Shown here piece after piece: positions 9,038 through 17,064 of a DNA stretch of 35,676 nucleotides (its first letter is position 1; every line of letters starts with the position of its first letter). The notes beneath the pieces are model-generated. The model searched no databases. It saw only the letters and a list, made by a program, of their open reading frames with translations, and had not been told where the DNA came from. The stretch comes from CAMAVH01 sp035714115. Lineage in GTDB: Bacteria; Pseudomonadota; Alphaproteobacteria; SMXQ01. The DNA lies in NCBI GenBank assembly GCA_035714115.1, contig DASTMO010000044.1, positions 1 to 35,676 on the forward strand. Direction: 5' to 3'. Position numbers and translations under genes: made by a program.

Positions 9038-10318
9038 ATGGCCAGCATCGCCATCGAACGCCGCACCAAACGCTGGCAAGAGCAGCGCTGGGTTCTCGAT
9101 TCCATCATCAAGGCCATCGGGCCGGAATGGGACCAGGGCCGCATCGCCTCCAAGAGCAAGCCGGGCGGCGAAACGGCGGAGAAGGACTTCCGCGCCGCCG
9201 CGCGCCGCATGAAGCGCTTCGACGACATGCATCGCGAATTCGCCAATGCCGCGCGCAAGCGCCAAGCGCGCGCCAAGGCCTATGAAGAGCAAGGCCGCTT
9301 CGTGACGGCGGGCGAAAGCTATATTGCCGCCGCGCTCTTATGGGCCTCGGCCTGCTGGCCGATCTTCGAGGCCAACGAGACGCTGCACGCCTACGAAGAG
9401 CAGATGAACCACTGCTACGCCAAATTCATCAAATATGCGCCGCATCCGATCGAGAAGGTCGAGGTGCCTTACGGCAAGAAGTCGCTGCCGGCCTATCTGC
9501 ATCTGCCGCGCAAGCCGGCCGCGGGCGAGAAGTTCCCCTGCGTCATCTCCATCGGCGGCATGGACGGCAGCAAGGAGAACATGGTCTCGATCTACGGCGA
9601 CCGCTTTCTGGCGCGCGGCCTCGCCGTGCTCGCCATCGACGGCCCGGGCCAGGCCGAGTCCGCGTCGCGCGGCATTTTCTTCACGCCGACCGCCTTCGCC
9701 GACGCCGGCATCGCCATTCACAAGTTCTTGTCGACCAAGAAGAGCATCGACATCAACAAGCTGGCGATCCGCAGCTCCAGCTTCGGCAGCTATTTCGGCA
9801 CGGTGGCCAGCGCCGCGCTCGGCGACAAGATCAAGGGCTACGCCGTCTCGGGCGTCTGCCAGGAGCCGGGCTGCCATACGATCTTCGAGACCGCCTCGCC
9901 GACCTTCAAGGCGCGCTTCATGTTCATGTCCGGTTATGACGACGAAGCGGCGTTCGACAAGATGCGCCAAAAGATCGACCTGCGCCCTGTCGCGCCCAAG
10001 ATCAAAGCGCCCTACATGGTGGTGGCCGGCGAGAACGACCAACTTTCGCCGATCGAATATACCGAAGAATTGTTCCACCTCATCAATGCGCCTAAGCGCT
10101 TGGTGATTTACGAAGGCGCCAACCATAGCGTCGGCGACGCGCCGAGCGTGGAAGCGGGCGACGAGAAGAACGCCTTGATCGCCGACTGGCTGCTCGACCG
10201 CGTTAACGGCAAGCCGTTCCAGTCCGAGCGCGTCTGGTACACATCGTCGGGCAAGGCGGAGATCACGCCTTATGGCAAGGCGGGTGGCGGCAAACCGAAG
10301 GCAAAACGCAAAGCGTGA
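9038..10318 (+). CDS. FrsA/DHPON-hydrolase-like alpha/beta hydrolase
   Basis: A 426-residue alpha/beta hydrolase with an N-terminal helical domain of about 130 residues, the architecture of the FrsA-like group that includes 2,6-dihydroxypseudooxynicotine hydrolase. Visible elements are the oxyanion-region IGGMDGSKEN, the strand and loop LAIDGPGQAES, a nucleophile elbow SSSFG (serine in place of the first glycine of GxSxG), the acid in GENDQLSP and the histidine in EGANHSVGD. The tail is lysine/glycine-rich (GGGKPKAKRKA). The start at 9038 is preceded by AGGGAG with 7-base spacing. A strong intrinsic terminator follows directly. Ester or C-C bond hydrolysis is possible; the substrate is unknown. 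Confidence 0.85.
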   Translation: MASIAIERRTKRWQEQRWVLDSIIKAIGPEWDQGRIASKSKPGGETAEKDFRAAARRMKRFDDMHREFANAARKRQARAKAYEEQGRFVTAGESYIAAALLWASACWPIFEANETLHAYEEQMNHCYAKFIKYAPHPIEKVEVPYGKKSLPAYLHLPRKPAAGEKFPCVISIGGMDGSKENMVSIYGDRFLARGLAVLAIDGPGQAESASRGIFFTPTAFADAGIAIHKFLSTKKSIDINKLAIRSSSFGSYFGTVASAALGDKIKGYAVSGVCQEPGCHTIFETASPTFKARFMFMSGYDDEAAFDKMRQKIDLRPVAPKIKAPYMVVAGENDQLSPIEYTEELFHLINAPKRLVIYEGANHSVGDAPSVEAGDEKNALIADWLLDRVNGKPFQSERVWYTSSGKAEITPYGKAGGGKPKAKRKA

Positions 10319-10321
10319 ACG

Positions 10322-10350
10322 AAAAGGCCCGCGAATATCGCGGGCCTTTT
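10322..10350. terminator. bidirectional intrinsic terminator between convergent genes
   Basis: A perfect 12-bp stem (AAAAGGCCCGCG paired with CGCGGGCCTTTT) with a 5-base loop AATAT. The A-tract on the left and T-tract on the right make it work on both strands. It lies 4 bp after the FrsA-like hydrolase stop and 22 bp before the end of the convergent M24 gene. Confidence 0.9.
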
Positions 10351-10371
10351 GCTTTGGAGCGTCGATAAAGC

Positions 10372-11577
10372 TCAGGCGCTACGGCGGAAACCGCGCGGCG
10401 CTTGATGCAGGCGTTCGATGCCGTCCTTCTTGATCAGCACCAGCTCGCCGGTCTGCACGCCGGCCTTGGCGTCCTTGGTCATGACCGACGGCTGCACGAC
10501 GATGGTCATGCCCTCGGCCAGGGTCATGTCGGGCACCGCCGCGGAGGGACGCTCGCGCGTGCCCAAAATCGGCTGCATGTAGCCGCCGACATAGCCGTGC
10601 ACCAAGTCGTCGCAGACGATATAGCCGGCGGCGGCGATGCTGGAGGCGACGTCGAGAATCTCGTCCATCGTCGTGCCGTGGCGCATGACCTTCAGGATGC
10701 CGAGGAAGGCTTCCTCCGCCGCAGCATGGAGATCGGCGTAGAGCGGCGTCGGGTCGGCGCCGACCGAGATCGTGCGCTGCACTTGGCCGGGATAAGACCA
10801 GAAGGAGGCGGAGATTTCGGTGAAGACGCAATCGCCCGCCTTGACGGTACGGCGGCGCGCCACTTGCGACGGCACGCAGCAGGACGGATCGGCCATCGAG
10901 GTGACGCCGGTGTAGTGAATCTGCGTCAGGCCGCCCCACGGCACATAGGCGCGCTCGATGATGTCGGCGAGTTGATATTCCGTCAGGCCCGGCTTGAGTT
11001 CGCGCTCGAGCGCCTCGACCGCCGCGTCGGTCATGGCGACGCCGACGCGCAGGAATTCCAACTCCTCAGCCGACTTGATCGAGCGTTCCTTGGTGTAGGC
11101 CTTGGCCATGTCGACCGGCGTGATGCCAGCGGCGACAAAACGCTCATGTAGCGCGTGGCCGTAGGAACCGATGATGCCGACCTTCTTGCCCTTGGCGCCG
11201 CGCTTGAGCAATTCCTTGATCGCCAGAGAGGTCGAGCCTTCGGCCGCCCAGTCGACCGCCGCTATTGGCGCCAGCACGCGCGCCAGCGCCGCGTTGTTGG
11301 GGTTCTTGACGAAGATCGCGTCGGTCTCGCCAGGGGTGAAGATGCAGTAATGGCCGCTGCCCGGCGGCCAGCCGGTGAGCCACTGGATCGCCGAGCCCTT
11401 GCGATCGCCGCCCGACAGCATGACATGGTTGCAGCCCGCCTCCTCCATGGCTTTGGCGAGCGCCTTGCGGCGGCGCTCCATCTCGGCGGCCGAGAAGGTC
11501 GGCACTTCCGCTTCGAGCAGAGCCCGCTGGCCCGGCGTCAGACGCGCGGGCAGATCGTCGAGCAATTGAATGGCCAT
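10372..11577 (-). CDS. M24 (pita-bread fold) peptidase-family protein with degenerate metal site
   Basis: A 401-residue two-domain protein of the M24 family (Xaa-Pro aminopeptidase/creatinase type): an N-terminal creatinase-like domain (about 25-165) and a C-terminal pita-bread domain (about 175-390). Of the five usual dinuclear-metal ligands only the histidine is clear (H327, LVHGYVGG). The positions normally holding Asp, Asp, Glu and Glu read E254 (FTEIS), Q265 (YPGQVQRT), Q362 (VVQPSV) and G377 (VQTGE). It is therefore unlikely to be a metal-dependent aminopeptidase; creatinase, a non-metal member, is a precedent. ATG 11577 has AGGGAG upstream, and residues upstream of it look untranslated. 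Divergent from the MliC-like gene. Confidence 0.85.
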   Translation of the reverse strand: MAIQLLDDLPARLTPGQRALLEAEVPTFSAAEMERRRKALAKAMEEAGCNHVMLSGGDRKGSAIQWLTGWPPGSGHYCIFTPGETDAIFVKNPNNAALARVLAPIAAVDWAAEGSTSLAIKELLKRGAKGKKVGIIGSYGHALHERFVAAGITPVDMAKAYTKERSIKSAEELEFLRVGVAMTDAAVEALERELKPGLTEYQLADIIERAYVPWGGLTQIHYTGVTSMADPSCCVPSQVARRRTVKAGDCVFTEISASFWSYPGQVQRTISVGADPTPLYADLHAAAEEAFLGILKVMRHGTTMDEILDVASSIAAAGYIVCDDLVHGYVGGYMQPILGTRERPSAAVPDMTLAEGMTIVVQPSVMTKDAKAGVQTGELVLIKKDGIERLHQAPRGFRRSA

Positions 11578-11796
11578 GGTCGTCTCCCTGGAATGTGCCG
11601 GCCTCTTTGTTTCAGGCGGGCTTATGACGCGCCGCCGAAGGGGCGTGCCGATTGTTGCGGCCAATATGCCTCTGCTATTTGCGAGCGGCAATCACCTCGG
11701 GCGGACAAAAACAATCTTTCGGCCGATTCGCTGCAGAATATCGCCAGACGCAACGACCGGCGCTAAACTGCGGCGCCGTCGCTTAGGGAGATCCGC

Positions 11797-12138
11797 ATGA
11801 GTGCCCGCATCACCGCTTATCGGGGTATTGGCCTGTTCGCCGCCGCTTGCGCCGCAGCCTTGGCCGCCTGCTCGTCTTCGCCCGAAGAGGCGACCAACAG
11901 CGATCCGGTCGCCGCCACGTTCAACTGCGGCGGCGCGAAGGTCGAGACGAATTTCCTCTATCGGCGCATGGCCCTGGTGATCGACGGCAAAGCCTACGCC
12001 CTGCACCAGGCCGAATCCGCATCCGGCGCGCGCTATGTCGGTAGCGACGGCCCGCGCAAGATCGAGTTCTGGAACAAAGGCGACGAGGCGACGCTGACCT
12101 TCGGCGATCGCACCTACGGCACCTGCGTCAAGGATTAG
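11797..12138 (+). CDS. MliC-family lysozyme-inhibitor lipoprotein
   Basis: A 113-residue lipoprotein. The signal peptide ends in a lipobox LAAC with the lipidated Cys25, followed by a serine-rich linker and a small beta-domain. The domain matches the MliC/PliC group (membrane-bound inhibitor of C-type lysozyme): a first strand with cysteine (ATFNCGG), then LVIDGKAYALHQ, the signature AESASGARYVG, FWNKGDEATLTFG and a closing cysteine (YGTCVKD) likely disulphide-bonded to the first. It would sit in the envelope and protect peptidoglycan from host lysozyme. The start at 11797 has AGGGAG upstream. It ends 10 bp before the convergent sulfatase-like gene. Confidence 0.85.
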   Translation: MSARITAYRGIGLFAAACAAALAACSSSPEEATNSDPVAATFNCGGAKVETNFLYRRMALVIDGKAYALHQAESASGARYVGSDGPRKIEFWNKGDEATLTFGDRTYGTCVKD

Positions 12139-12148
12139 CCTTTAACCC

Positions 12149-13750
12149 TCAAGGGCCATGATGCGTGGCGAGCGGACTTTCGTCCGCCAGCACCATCATC
12201 TTGCGCGCCAATCGCTCGATCAGCGTGGCGCGCACGGCTTGAGCTTGCGGCGCGTCCCAGAGATTGACCATCTCGTCGGGATCGTTCGCCAGATCGTAAA
12301 GCTCTCCATCGGCCAAGCCCTCGTAGATGGTCAGCCGATGCGTCTTGGTGATTAGGCTGCGGGCGCGGAAATTGTCGGCCATGCCCATATAACCGCGCCG
12401 CTGGTGCTCTTCGATCAGCATGGCATCGTGCACATCGGCCGCTCCATCGGCCGCCGCCAGCAGGCTTCTGCCCTGGATGCCGTTGTGAGCAGCGACGCCG
12501 GCCCGGCGCAGCACGGTTTGCGAGATGTCGATCGTGCCGCAAAGCGCATCCGATACGGGCGCTTGCCTCTTGTCCGCCGGGTCGGACCAGATGAAAGGCA
12601 CGCGCACCAGGCTGCGGTAATGCAGCGCGCCCTTGAGCATCAATTGATGATCGCCCATGAAATCGCCGTGATCCGCGGTGAAGATGATCACGGTATCTTC
12701 AGCCAGGCCCGCGCGCTCGAGCGCCGACAGAACCCGCCCGACGGCATCGTCGATCATCGTGATCATGCCATAGGTGAGCGCCGTCGCTTCCTTCGCCTCG
12801 CGCTCGGTCACCGCGATCACGCGTTGGCCGTCGCGGTTGGCCTTGTCGTCGGCCCGCTCCTTCAGGACATGAGCGAGCGGCGCCGGCAACTTGCCGTCCG
12901 GCAGATGGAACGAACGCGGCAGTTCGATATCGGCCGGATCGTACATGTCCCAATAACGCCCGGGCGGCGTGAAGGGATGATGCGGATCGGGAAAGGCGCA
13001 TTGCAGGAAGAAAGGCTCCTCGCCGCCCGCCGCCGCGTAATCCTGCAAATAGGCCTCGGCGCGCTCGGCGATATAGGCCGTGGGATAAAGCTCCGCCGGC
13101 ACCGCCGTGCGCCAGGCTTGCGGCGCGACATAAGCGTTGCCGGGCAACTGATTGTCCGGACCGCGCAGGCTTTTCCAGTCGGGGCGGCGCTCGGCGAGCC
13201 AGCGGCTGTAATGGCCGACGACCTTGTCGCCATGGTTGACGCACAGCTCGACATGCTGAAAGCCGTAGTAAGGCAACGTCAGTTCATGGTTCGGATCGGC
13301 CCAATTGGGCGCCAGCTCCTGATCGTAGCGGCCATCGGTCGGCCAGCTCTTATCGGCCTCGCGCAGCATCTCGGGAGGCTGCGTCAGAGCCGGATCGGGC
13401 TGCGGCATGCCGACCACAGGCTTCTTCGGCGACATGCTCTGCAGATGCGACTTGCCGATCAACGCGGTGCGATAGCCAGCCGCCGCCAGCAGATCGACAA
13501 AGGTGACGGCACTGAGCGCGAGCGGCGTGCCGTTCTGCCGCGCGCCGTGCAACGACGGCATGCGGCCGGTCATTAGCGTGGCCCGGTTGGGCATGCAGAT
13601 CGGCGTCGCGACGTAAAAGCGCTCGAAGCGCGTGCCGCGCGCCGCGACGGCGTCGATCTGCGGCGTTTTCACAACTCCGTTGCCGTAGCAGCCGAGATGA
13701 TCAGCGCGATGCTGATCGGTGATGAAAAGAACGAAATTCGGGCGCAGCAT
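12149..13750 (-). CDS. sulfatase / phosphonate monoester hydrolase-like enzyme
   Basis: A 533-residue sulfatase-superfamily hydrolase. The N-terminal strand carries TDQHRAD (metal ligands D12/Q13), and the formylglycine site is CMPNR with Cys52 followed by ATLMTGR, the CxPxR signature. Metal ligands near the C-terminal half are in FTADHGDFMGDH. The Asp-Gln pair instead of Asp-Asp resembles phosphonate monoester hydrolases and their arylsulfatase-like relatives. No signal peptide is present, so it is probably cytoplasmic. Activity would need Cys52 converted to formylglycine by an enzyme not seen here. Its start lies 4 bp downstream of the TctC-type gene stop, so the two form an operon. The substrate is unknown. 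Confidence 0.9.
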   Translation of the reverse strand: MLRPNFVLFITDQHRADHLGCYGNGVVKTPQIDAVAARGTRFERFYVATPICMPNRATLMTGRMPSLHGARQNGTPLALSAVTFVDLLAAAGYRTALIGKSHLQSMSPKKPVVGMPQPDPALTQPPEMLREADKSWPTDGRYDQELAPNWADPNHELTLPYYGFQHVELCVNHGDKVVGHYSRWLAERRPDWKSLRGPDNQLPGNAYVAPQAWRTAVPAELYPTAYIAERAEAYLQDYAAAGGEEPFFLQCAFPDPHHPFTPPGRYWDMYDPADIELPRSFHLPDGKLPAPLAHVLKERADDKANRDGQRVIAVTEREAKEATALTYGMITMIDDAVGRVLSALERAGLAEDTVIIFTADHGDFMGDHQLMLKGALHYRSLVRVPFIWSDPADKRQAPVSDALCGTIDISQTVLRRAGVAAHNGIQGRSLLAAADGAADVHDAMLIEEHQRRGYMGMADNFRARSLITKTHRLTIYEGLADGELYDLANDPDEMVNLWDAPQAQAVRATLIERLARKMMVLADESPLATHHGP

Positions 13751-13754
13751 GATC

Positions 13755-14798
13755 TCAGCGCGCGCCCTCGCTCATCGCCGCTTTGGCGGCGGCGCGCGCC
13801 TTATCCAAAGTGTCGGCCGGCAGGTCCATCATGTTCGCCACCAAGGTCTGCAGTTTTTCGCCCGACATGGCATCGACCTCGATATTGCGCTTCGACGTGT
13901 CCGCGATGAATTCCGGATCCTTGATCATGGCGTCGAAAGCATCGCGCAACGCCTTGATGCGGTCGGCCGCCACGCCCGGCGGCGCGGCGACGGCGCGGCC
14001 GATCGCCGAGTCGGCGACGAAGAAATTGAGAATCTTGCGCTCCTCGTCGTTGCGCGCCAATTCGACGGAAGCCGGCACGTCGGGGATCGACGGGTGGCGT
14101 TCCGGCGAATATTGCACGAGGATCTTGATCTGCTTGTCGCGCAGCCAGCTCGCCATCTCGCTCATGAGCAGCGATAGCGGCGCGACGCCGGCCTGCACCT
14201 CGCCCCCTTCGATGGCGAGGCGCACCTTCGCGCCCGTGCCGTAGCCGTTGATGATGTTGAATTTGGTGCCGGCGATCAGGTTGAGGATGCGCGGATTGGT
14301 CGTTTGTGTGCTGGTCGGCGTATCGGCGCCGGTCAGCAGTTCTTTGGTCTTGAGATCTTCCAGGCTCTGCACCTGCGCGGTGTGCCAGACGTAGTGCACC
14401 GGCACGTTGGAATTGACGCGCCCGATCCACAGGAACTTGGCCGATTCGAACATGGCCGCCGGATTGCCCAACGCCTCTTCGGTCGGCGCGTTCTGCGGCA
14501 CGGTGCCGATATTGAGGCCGTCCTTCGGAGCGGCGGCATAAAGCCACTGGCTCATGACGAAGCCGCCCGCACCGGGCTTATTTTGGGCCACCAGGTTCGG
14601 CTGGCCGGGAACATGTTTGCCCATATGGCGCGCGACCAGGCGGCCGTAGAGATCGTAGCCGCCGCCCGGCCCCGAGCCGATGAAAACGTTGAGCGACTTG
14701 CCCTTGAAGGCGGATTCGACCGATTGCGCCGCGCCAGTCTGCGGCAGGGCGAAAACGGCGCAAAGCGCCGCAGCGGCGGCATAAAAACGTCCGGACAT
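13755..14798 (-). CDS. Bug/TctC-family tripartite tricarboxylate transporter substrate-binding protein
   Basis: A 347-residue periplasmic binding protein of the Bug (TctC) family. Residues 1-24 form a Sec signal peptide (AAAAALCAVFALPQTGAAQ). The mature protein starts with KSLNVFIGSGPGGGYDLYGRL and then the PGQPNLVAQNKPGAGG stretch typical of the family. Such proteins bind carboxylates, amides or aromatic acids. No TctA/TctB membrane components are in the window. The ATG at 14798 has GGGAG upstream. The order is lysR, tctC-like, sulfatase-like on the minus strand with only 4 bp to the sulfatase. The pairing suggests uptake of a compound the hydrolase acts on, an inference only. Confidence 0.9.
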   Translation of the reverse strand: MSGRFYAAAAALCAVFALPQTGAAQSVESAFKGKSLNVFIGSGPGGGYDLYGRLVARHMGKHVPGQPNLVAQNKPGAGGFVMSQWLYAAAPKDGLNIGTVPQNAPTEEALGNPAAMFESAKFLWIGRVNSNVPVHYVWHTAQVQSLEDLKTKELLTGADTPTSTQTTNPRILNLIAGTKFNIINGYGTGAKVRLAIEGGEVQAGVAPLSLLMSEMASWLRDKQIKILVQYSPERHPSIPDVPASVELARNDEERKILNFFVADSAIGRAVAAPPGVAADRIKALRDAFDAMIKDPEFIADTSKRNIEVDAMSGEKLQTLVANMMDLPADTLDKARAAAKAAMSEGAR

Positions 14799-14886
14799 GG
14801 CAGTCTCCCAGTTGGGCGGTTGCTCCCGCTCTGATGCGACTGTGTGGATTGCCGACCTATCCGTAAAGTGAAAGCTGATGCCTTTC

Positions 14887-14904
14887 CATAACCGTATGGT
14901 TATG
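14887..14904. promoter_or_regulatory. candidate LysR operator (perfect dyad) upstream of tctC-like gene
   Basis: A perfect inverted repeat CATAACC-GTAT-GGTTATG located immediately after the lysR stop codon and 89-106 bases upstream of the tctC-like ATG. It is AT-rich against a GC-rich background and has no T-tract, so it looks like a protein-binding dyad, not a terminator. LysR proteins commonly bind such AT-containing dyads upstream of targets; assigning it to the adjacent regulator is inference. Confidence 0.5.
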
Positions 14905-15837
14905 TCAGCGCGCCGCTTTGAGTTCGGCGCGACGCAATTCCTGCGCCACCGCCTTGATTCGCCTCACCATCTCCTCGGCGGCCGGCGTCAGCGCGGCCTC
15001 TTTGCGGCGAATGATGCCGATGGGCCTTTTGTTGCGCGTCAGCTTCACTTTCAGTTCCGCCAGCATTCCATGGCGCAATTCGTAAAAGACCCGATTGCGC
15101 GACACGATGCCGAGCCGGTCGCTCTCCAGGATCATCCCCCGCATCACCTCGAGCGAGGTGGTGACGACAGGATGAACGGGCGCAGGCGCTTTGGCGTCGG
15201 CGAAATATTGTACGAACAATCGGCGCACCGGAGAATCCTCCGGCGGCACCACCCAGGCAAAGCGGGCAAGCTCGGCCGCGGCGACGTTGCTCCGACGGGC
15301 CAAAGTATGGTCGCGCCGCGCGACGACGATGACCGGGTCGTCGAACAGCCGGTCCTGGGTCACATCGAAAGGCAAGGGCGTTTCGCGCAAAGCGCCGACG
15401 ATGAAATCGAGTTTTCCCTCGCGCAGAGGTTCGATCAGGCTTTCGAACTCGCCGTCATAAATGGCGACATCGTCGAGCGGACGAACCGCCGTAAAGGCGA
15501 CCAATGCGCGCGGCAGCAGCAGCGAACGGGCGAAGGCCAACGCGCCTATGGCAATCTTCCCGCCGGCCAATCCGCGAATCTCGCGCAGCTCGTCCTGCGC
15601 ATGATCGAGCTCAGCGAGCGCCAGCCGCGCGCGGCGGATCATCGCCAAGCCGGCCGGTGTCGGCGACACGCCGGATCTGCCGCGCAGGAAAAACTCGGCG
15701 TCGTAATCGCGCTCGAGCTGGCGGATCGCTTTGGTCACCGCCGGCGCGGTGATATGCAGCTTGCGCGCGGCTGCGGCGATGCTGCCGCAATCAGCGACGA
15801 CCAGGAGCGCCTGCAAGCGAAAGAAGTTCGGTCTCAT
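14905..15837 (-). CDS. LysR-family transcriptional regulator
   Basis: A 310-residue LysR-type regulator. The N-terminal winged helix-turn-helix is clear (FFRLQALLVVADCGSIAAAARKLHITAPAVTKAIRQLE), followed by the linker helix and a two-subdomain effector-binding domain (KIAIGALAFARSLLLPRAL onwards). The ATG at 15837 gives the canonical N-terminus and has GAGAGG upstream; the frame remains open another 64 codons but codes nothing plausible. It lies upstream of, and in the same direction as, the Bug/TctC and sulfatase-like genes, with 106 bp between, so it probably responds to the compound they handle. The effector is unknown. Confidence 0.92.
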   Translation of the reverse strand: MRPNFFRLQALLVVADCGSIAAAARKLHITAPAVTKAIRQLERDYDAEFFLRGRSGVSPTPAGLAMIRRARLALAELDHAQDELREIRGLAGGKIAIGALAFARSLLLPRALVAFTAVRPLDDVAIYDGEFESLIEPLREGKLDFIVGALRETPLPFDVTQDRLFDDPVIVVARRDHTLARRSNVAAAELARFAWVVPPEDSPVRRLFVQYFADAKAPAPVHPVVTTSLEVMRGMILESDRLGIVSRNRVFYELRHGMLAELKVKLTRNKRPIGIIRRKEAALTPAAEEMVRRIKAVAQELRRAELKAAR

Positions 15838-16006
15838 TTGCGCCTCTCGGGAGCCATGCCAAGAGTTTAGCCGACAACCGAGCAAATCGCATCGCTTCGC
15901 GTTCGCAGGCGAATTCTGCGCGAGCGCGACGCGCTTGCAGCGTCTCGAATTGAGCTTCGCGCCGCACGGTGCTAGTGCTCTCACATCGGCTTTGGGAGAG
16001 AGCGCG

Positions 16007-17044
16007 ATGACCGGCGAGAACGACATCATCGAACAGTGGCGCGACGAGGCGAACGCCGCGTGGCTTTATAAAGCCGTGCAGGCAGCCGAACCAGATCCGC
16101 GCTTCAAGCAGATGTTCAACGAGCTTGCCGTGGCTGCCGAACGCCAGGCCGGCATTTTCGCGCGCGACCTCGGAGACGCTTTGCCGCGCTTCACACCCGA
16201 CCTGCGCTCGCGTCTCGTCGCCGCCGTCGTGCGCGTCACCGGCCCGCGCCGCGCCCGCCATTTGCTCGCCGCGATGAAAGTGCGCGGCCTCTCCGTCTAT
16301 TCCGCGGGCAGCGTGCGCCCGACGCACGCCATGCCCCACGCGGTCGGCGAGTTCGGCCAGGAGCACCGCGCGGCCGGCGGCGGCACGCTGCGCGCCGCCG
16401 TGTTTGGCGCCAACGACGGCATCGTCTCCAACACCTGCCTGATCCTCGGCGTCGCCGGCGCCGCCGCCGAGCCCAAAATCGTGCTGCTCACCGGCGTCGC
16501 CGGATTGCTTGCCGGCGCTTTCTCGATGGCCGCCGGCGAATATGTCTCGGTGCGCTCGCAGCGCGAGCTTTATGAGCATCAGATCGCCCAGGAGCGCGCC
16601 GAGCTCGCGCGCTATCCCGCCGAGGAAGCCGAAGAGCTGGCGCTGATCTATGCCGCGCGCGGCGCGCCGATCGACGAGGCCCGCGCGATGACGCGCGCGA
16701 TGGTCGAGAAGCCGGAGGAGATGCTGAAAACCCTGGCGCGCGAGGAGCTCGGCCTCAACCCCGACGATCTCGGCTCGCCCTGGGGCGCCGCGATCTCCTC
16801 CTTCAGCGCCTTCAGCGTCGGCGCGATCGTGCCGCTGCTGCCCTTCGTCATCGCCGCCGGACCGCGCAGCCTCGCCATTGCCTGCGCCATCAGCGCCTCC
16901 GGCCTGTTCGCTGTCGGCGCGGCGATGAGCTTGTTCTCGGGCCGCAACGCCCTGTTCGGCGGCGCGCGCATGCTCCTGATCGGCAGCGCGGCCGGCGGCG
17001 CGACCTACCTGATCGGCCGCCTGCTCGGCATCAGCTTGAGCTGA
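16007..17044 (+). CDS. MbfA-like ferritin-like/VIT1 fusion membrane protein
   Basis: A 345-residue protein: an N-terminal ferritin-like helical region (about 1-120) fused to a CCC1/VIT1 Fe2+/Mn2+ transporter domain (about 125-345). The VIT1 part is clear: RAAVFGANDGIVSNTCLILG, then SMAAGEYVSVRSQRELYEHQ, a charged cytosolic segment, and three C-terminal helices. Rhizobial MbfA proteins with this fusion export iron. The ferritin-like half keeps E14 (DEANAAWLY), but the helix-2 ExxH pair reads A44...Q47 (AAERQAGIF), so the di-iron site looks incomplete. ATG 16007 is preceded by GGGAGAG. No Irr-type box was recognised in the 169-bp divergent region. Iron or manganese export is likely. Confidence 0.85.
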   Translation: MTGENDIIEQWRDEANAAWLYKAVQAAEPDPRFKQMFNELAVAAERQAGIFARDLGDALPRFTPDLRSRLVAAVVRVTGPRRARHLLAAMKVRGLSVYSAGSVRPTHAMPHAVGEFGQEHRAAGGGTLRAAVFGANDGIVSNTCLILGVAGAAAEPKIVLLTGVAGLLAGAFSMAAGEYVSVRSQRELYEHQIAQERAELARYPAEEAEELALIYAARGAPIDEARAMTRAMVEKPEEMLKTLAREELGLNPDDLGSPWGAAISSFSAFSVGAIVPLLPFVIAAGPRSLAIACAISASGLFAVGAAMSLFSGRNALFGGARMLLIGSAAGGATYLIGRLLGISLS

Positions 17045-17064
17045 TTACGGCCTGAGCTGATTAC
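17037..17064 (+). repeat. 16-bp-period tandem duplication across two convergent stop codons
   Basis: The 12-mer TGAGCTGATTAC occurs at 17037-17048 and again at 17053-17064. The first copy contains the TGA stop of the VIT1 fusion gene; the second contains the TTA (TAA on the minus strand) that ends the amidohydrolase gene. It looks like a short slippage duplication. Confidence 0.8.

Noticed and set aside
15838..16006. Irr-type iron control element before the MbfA-like gene
   Set aside because: I looked for a TTTAGAA-TTCTAAA-like dyad and found only an isolated GAATTC, which is not sufficient.
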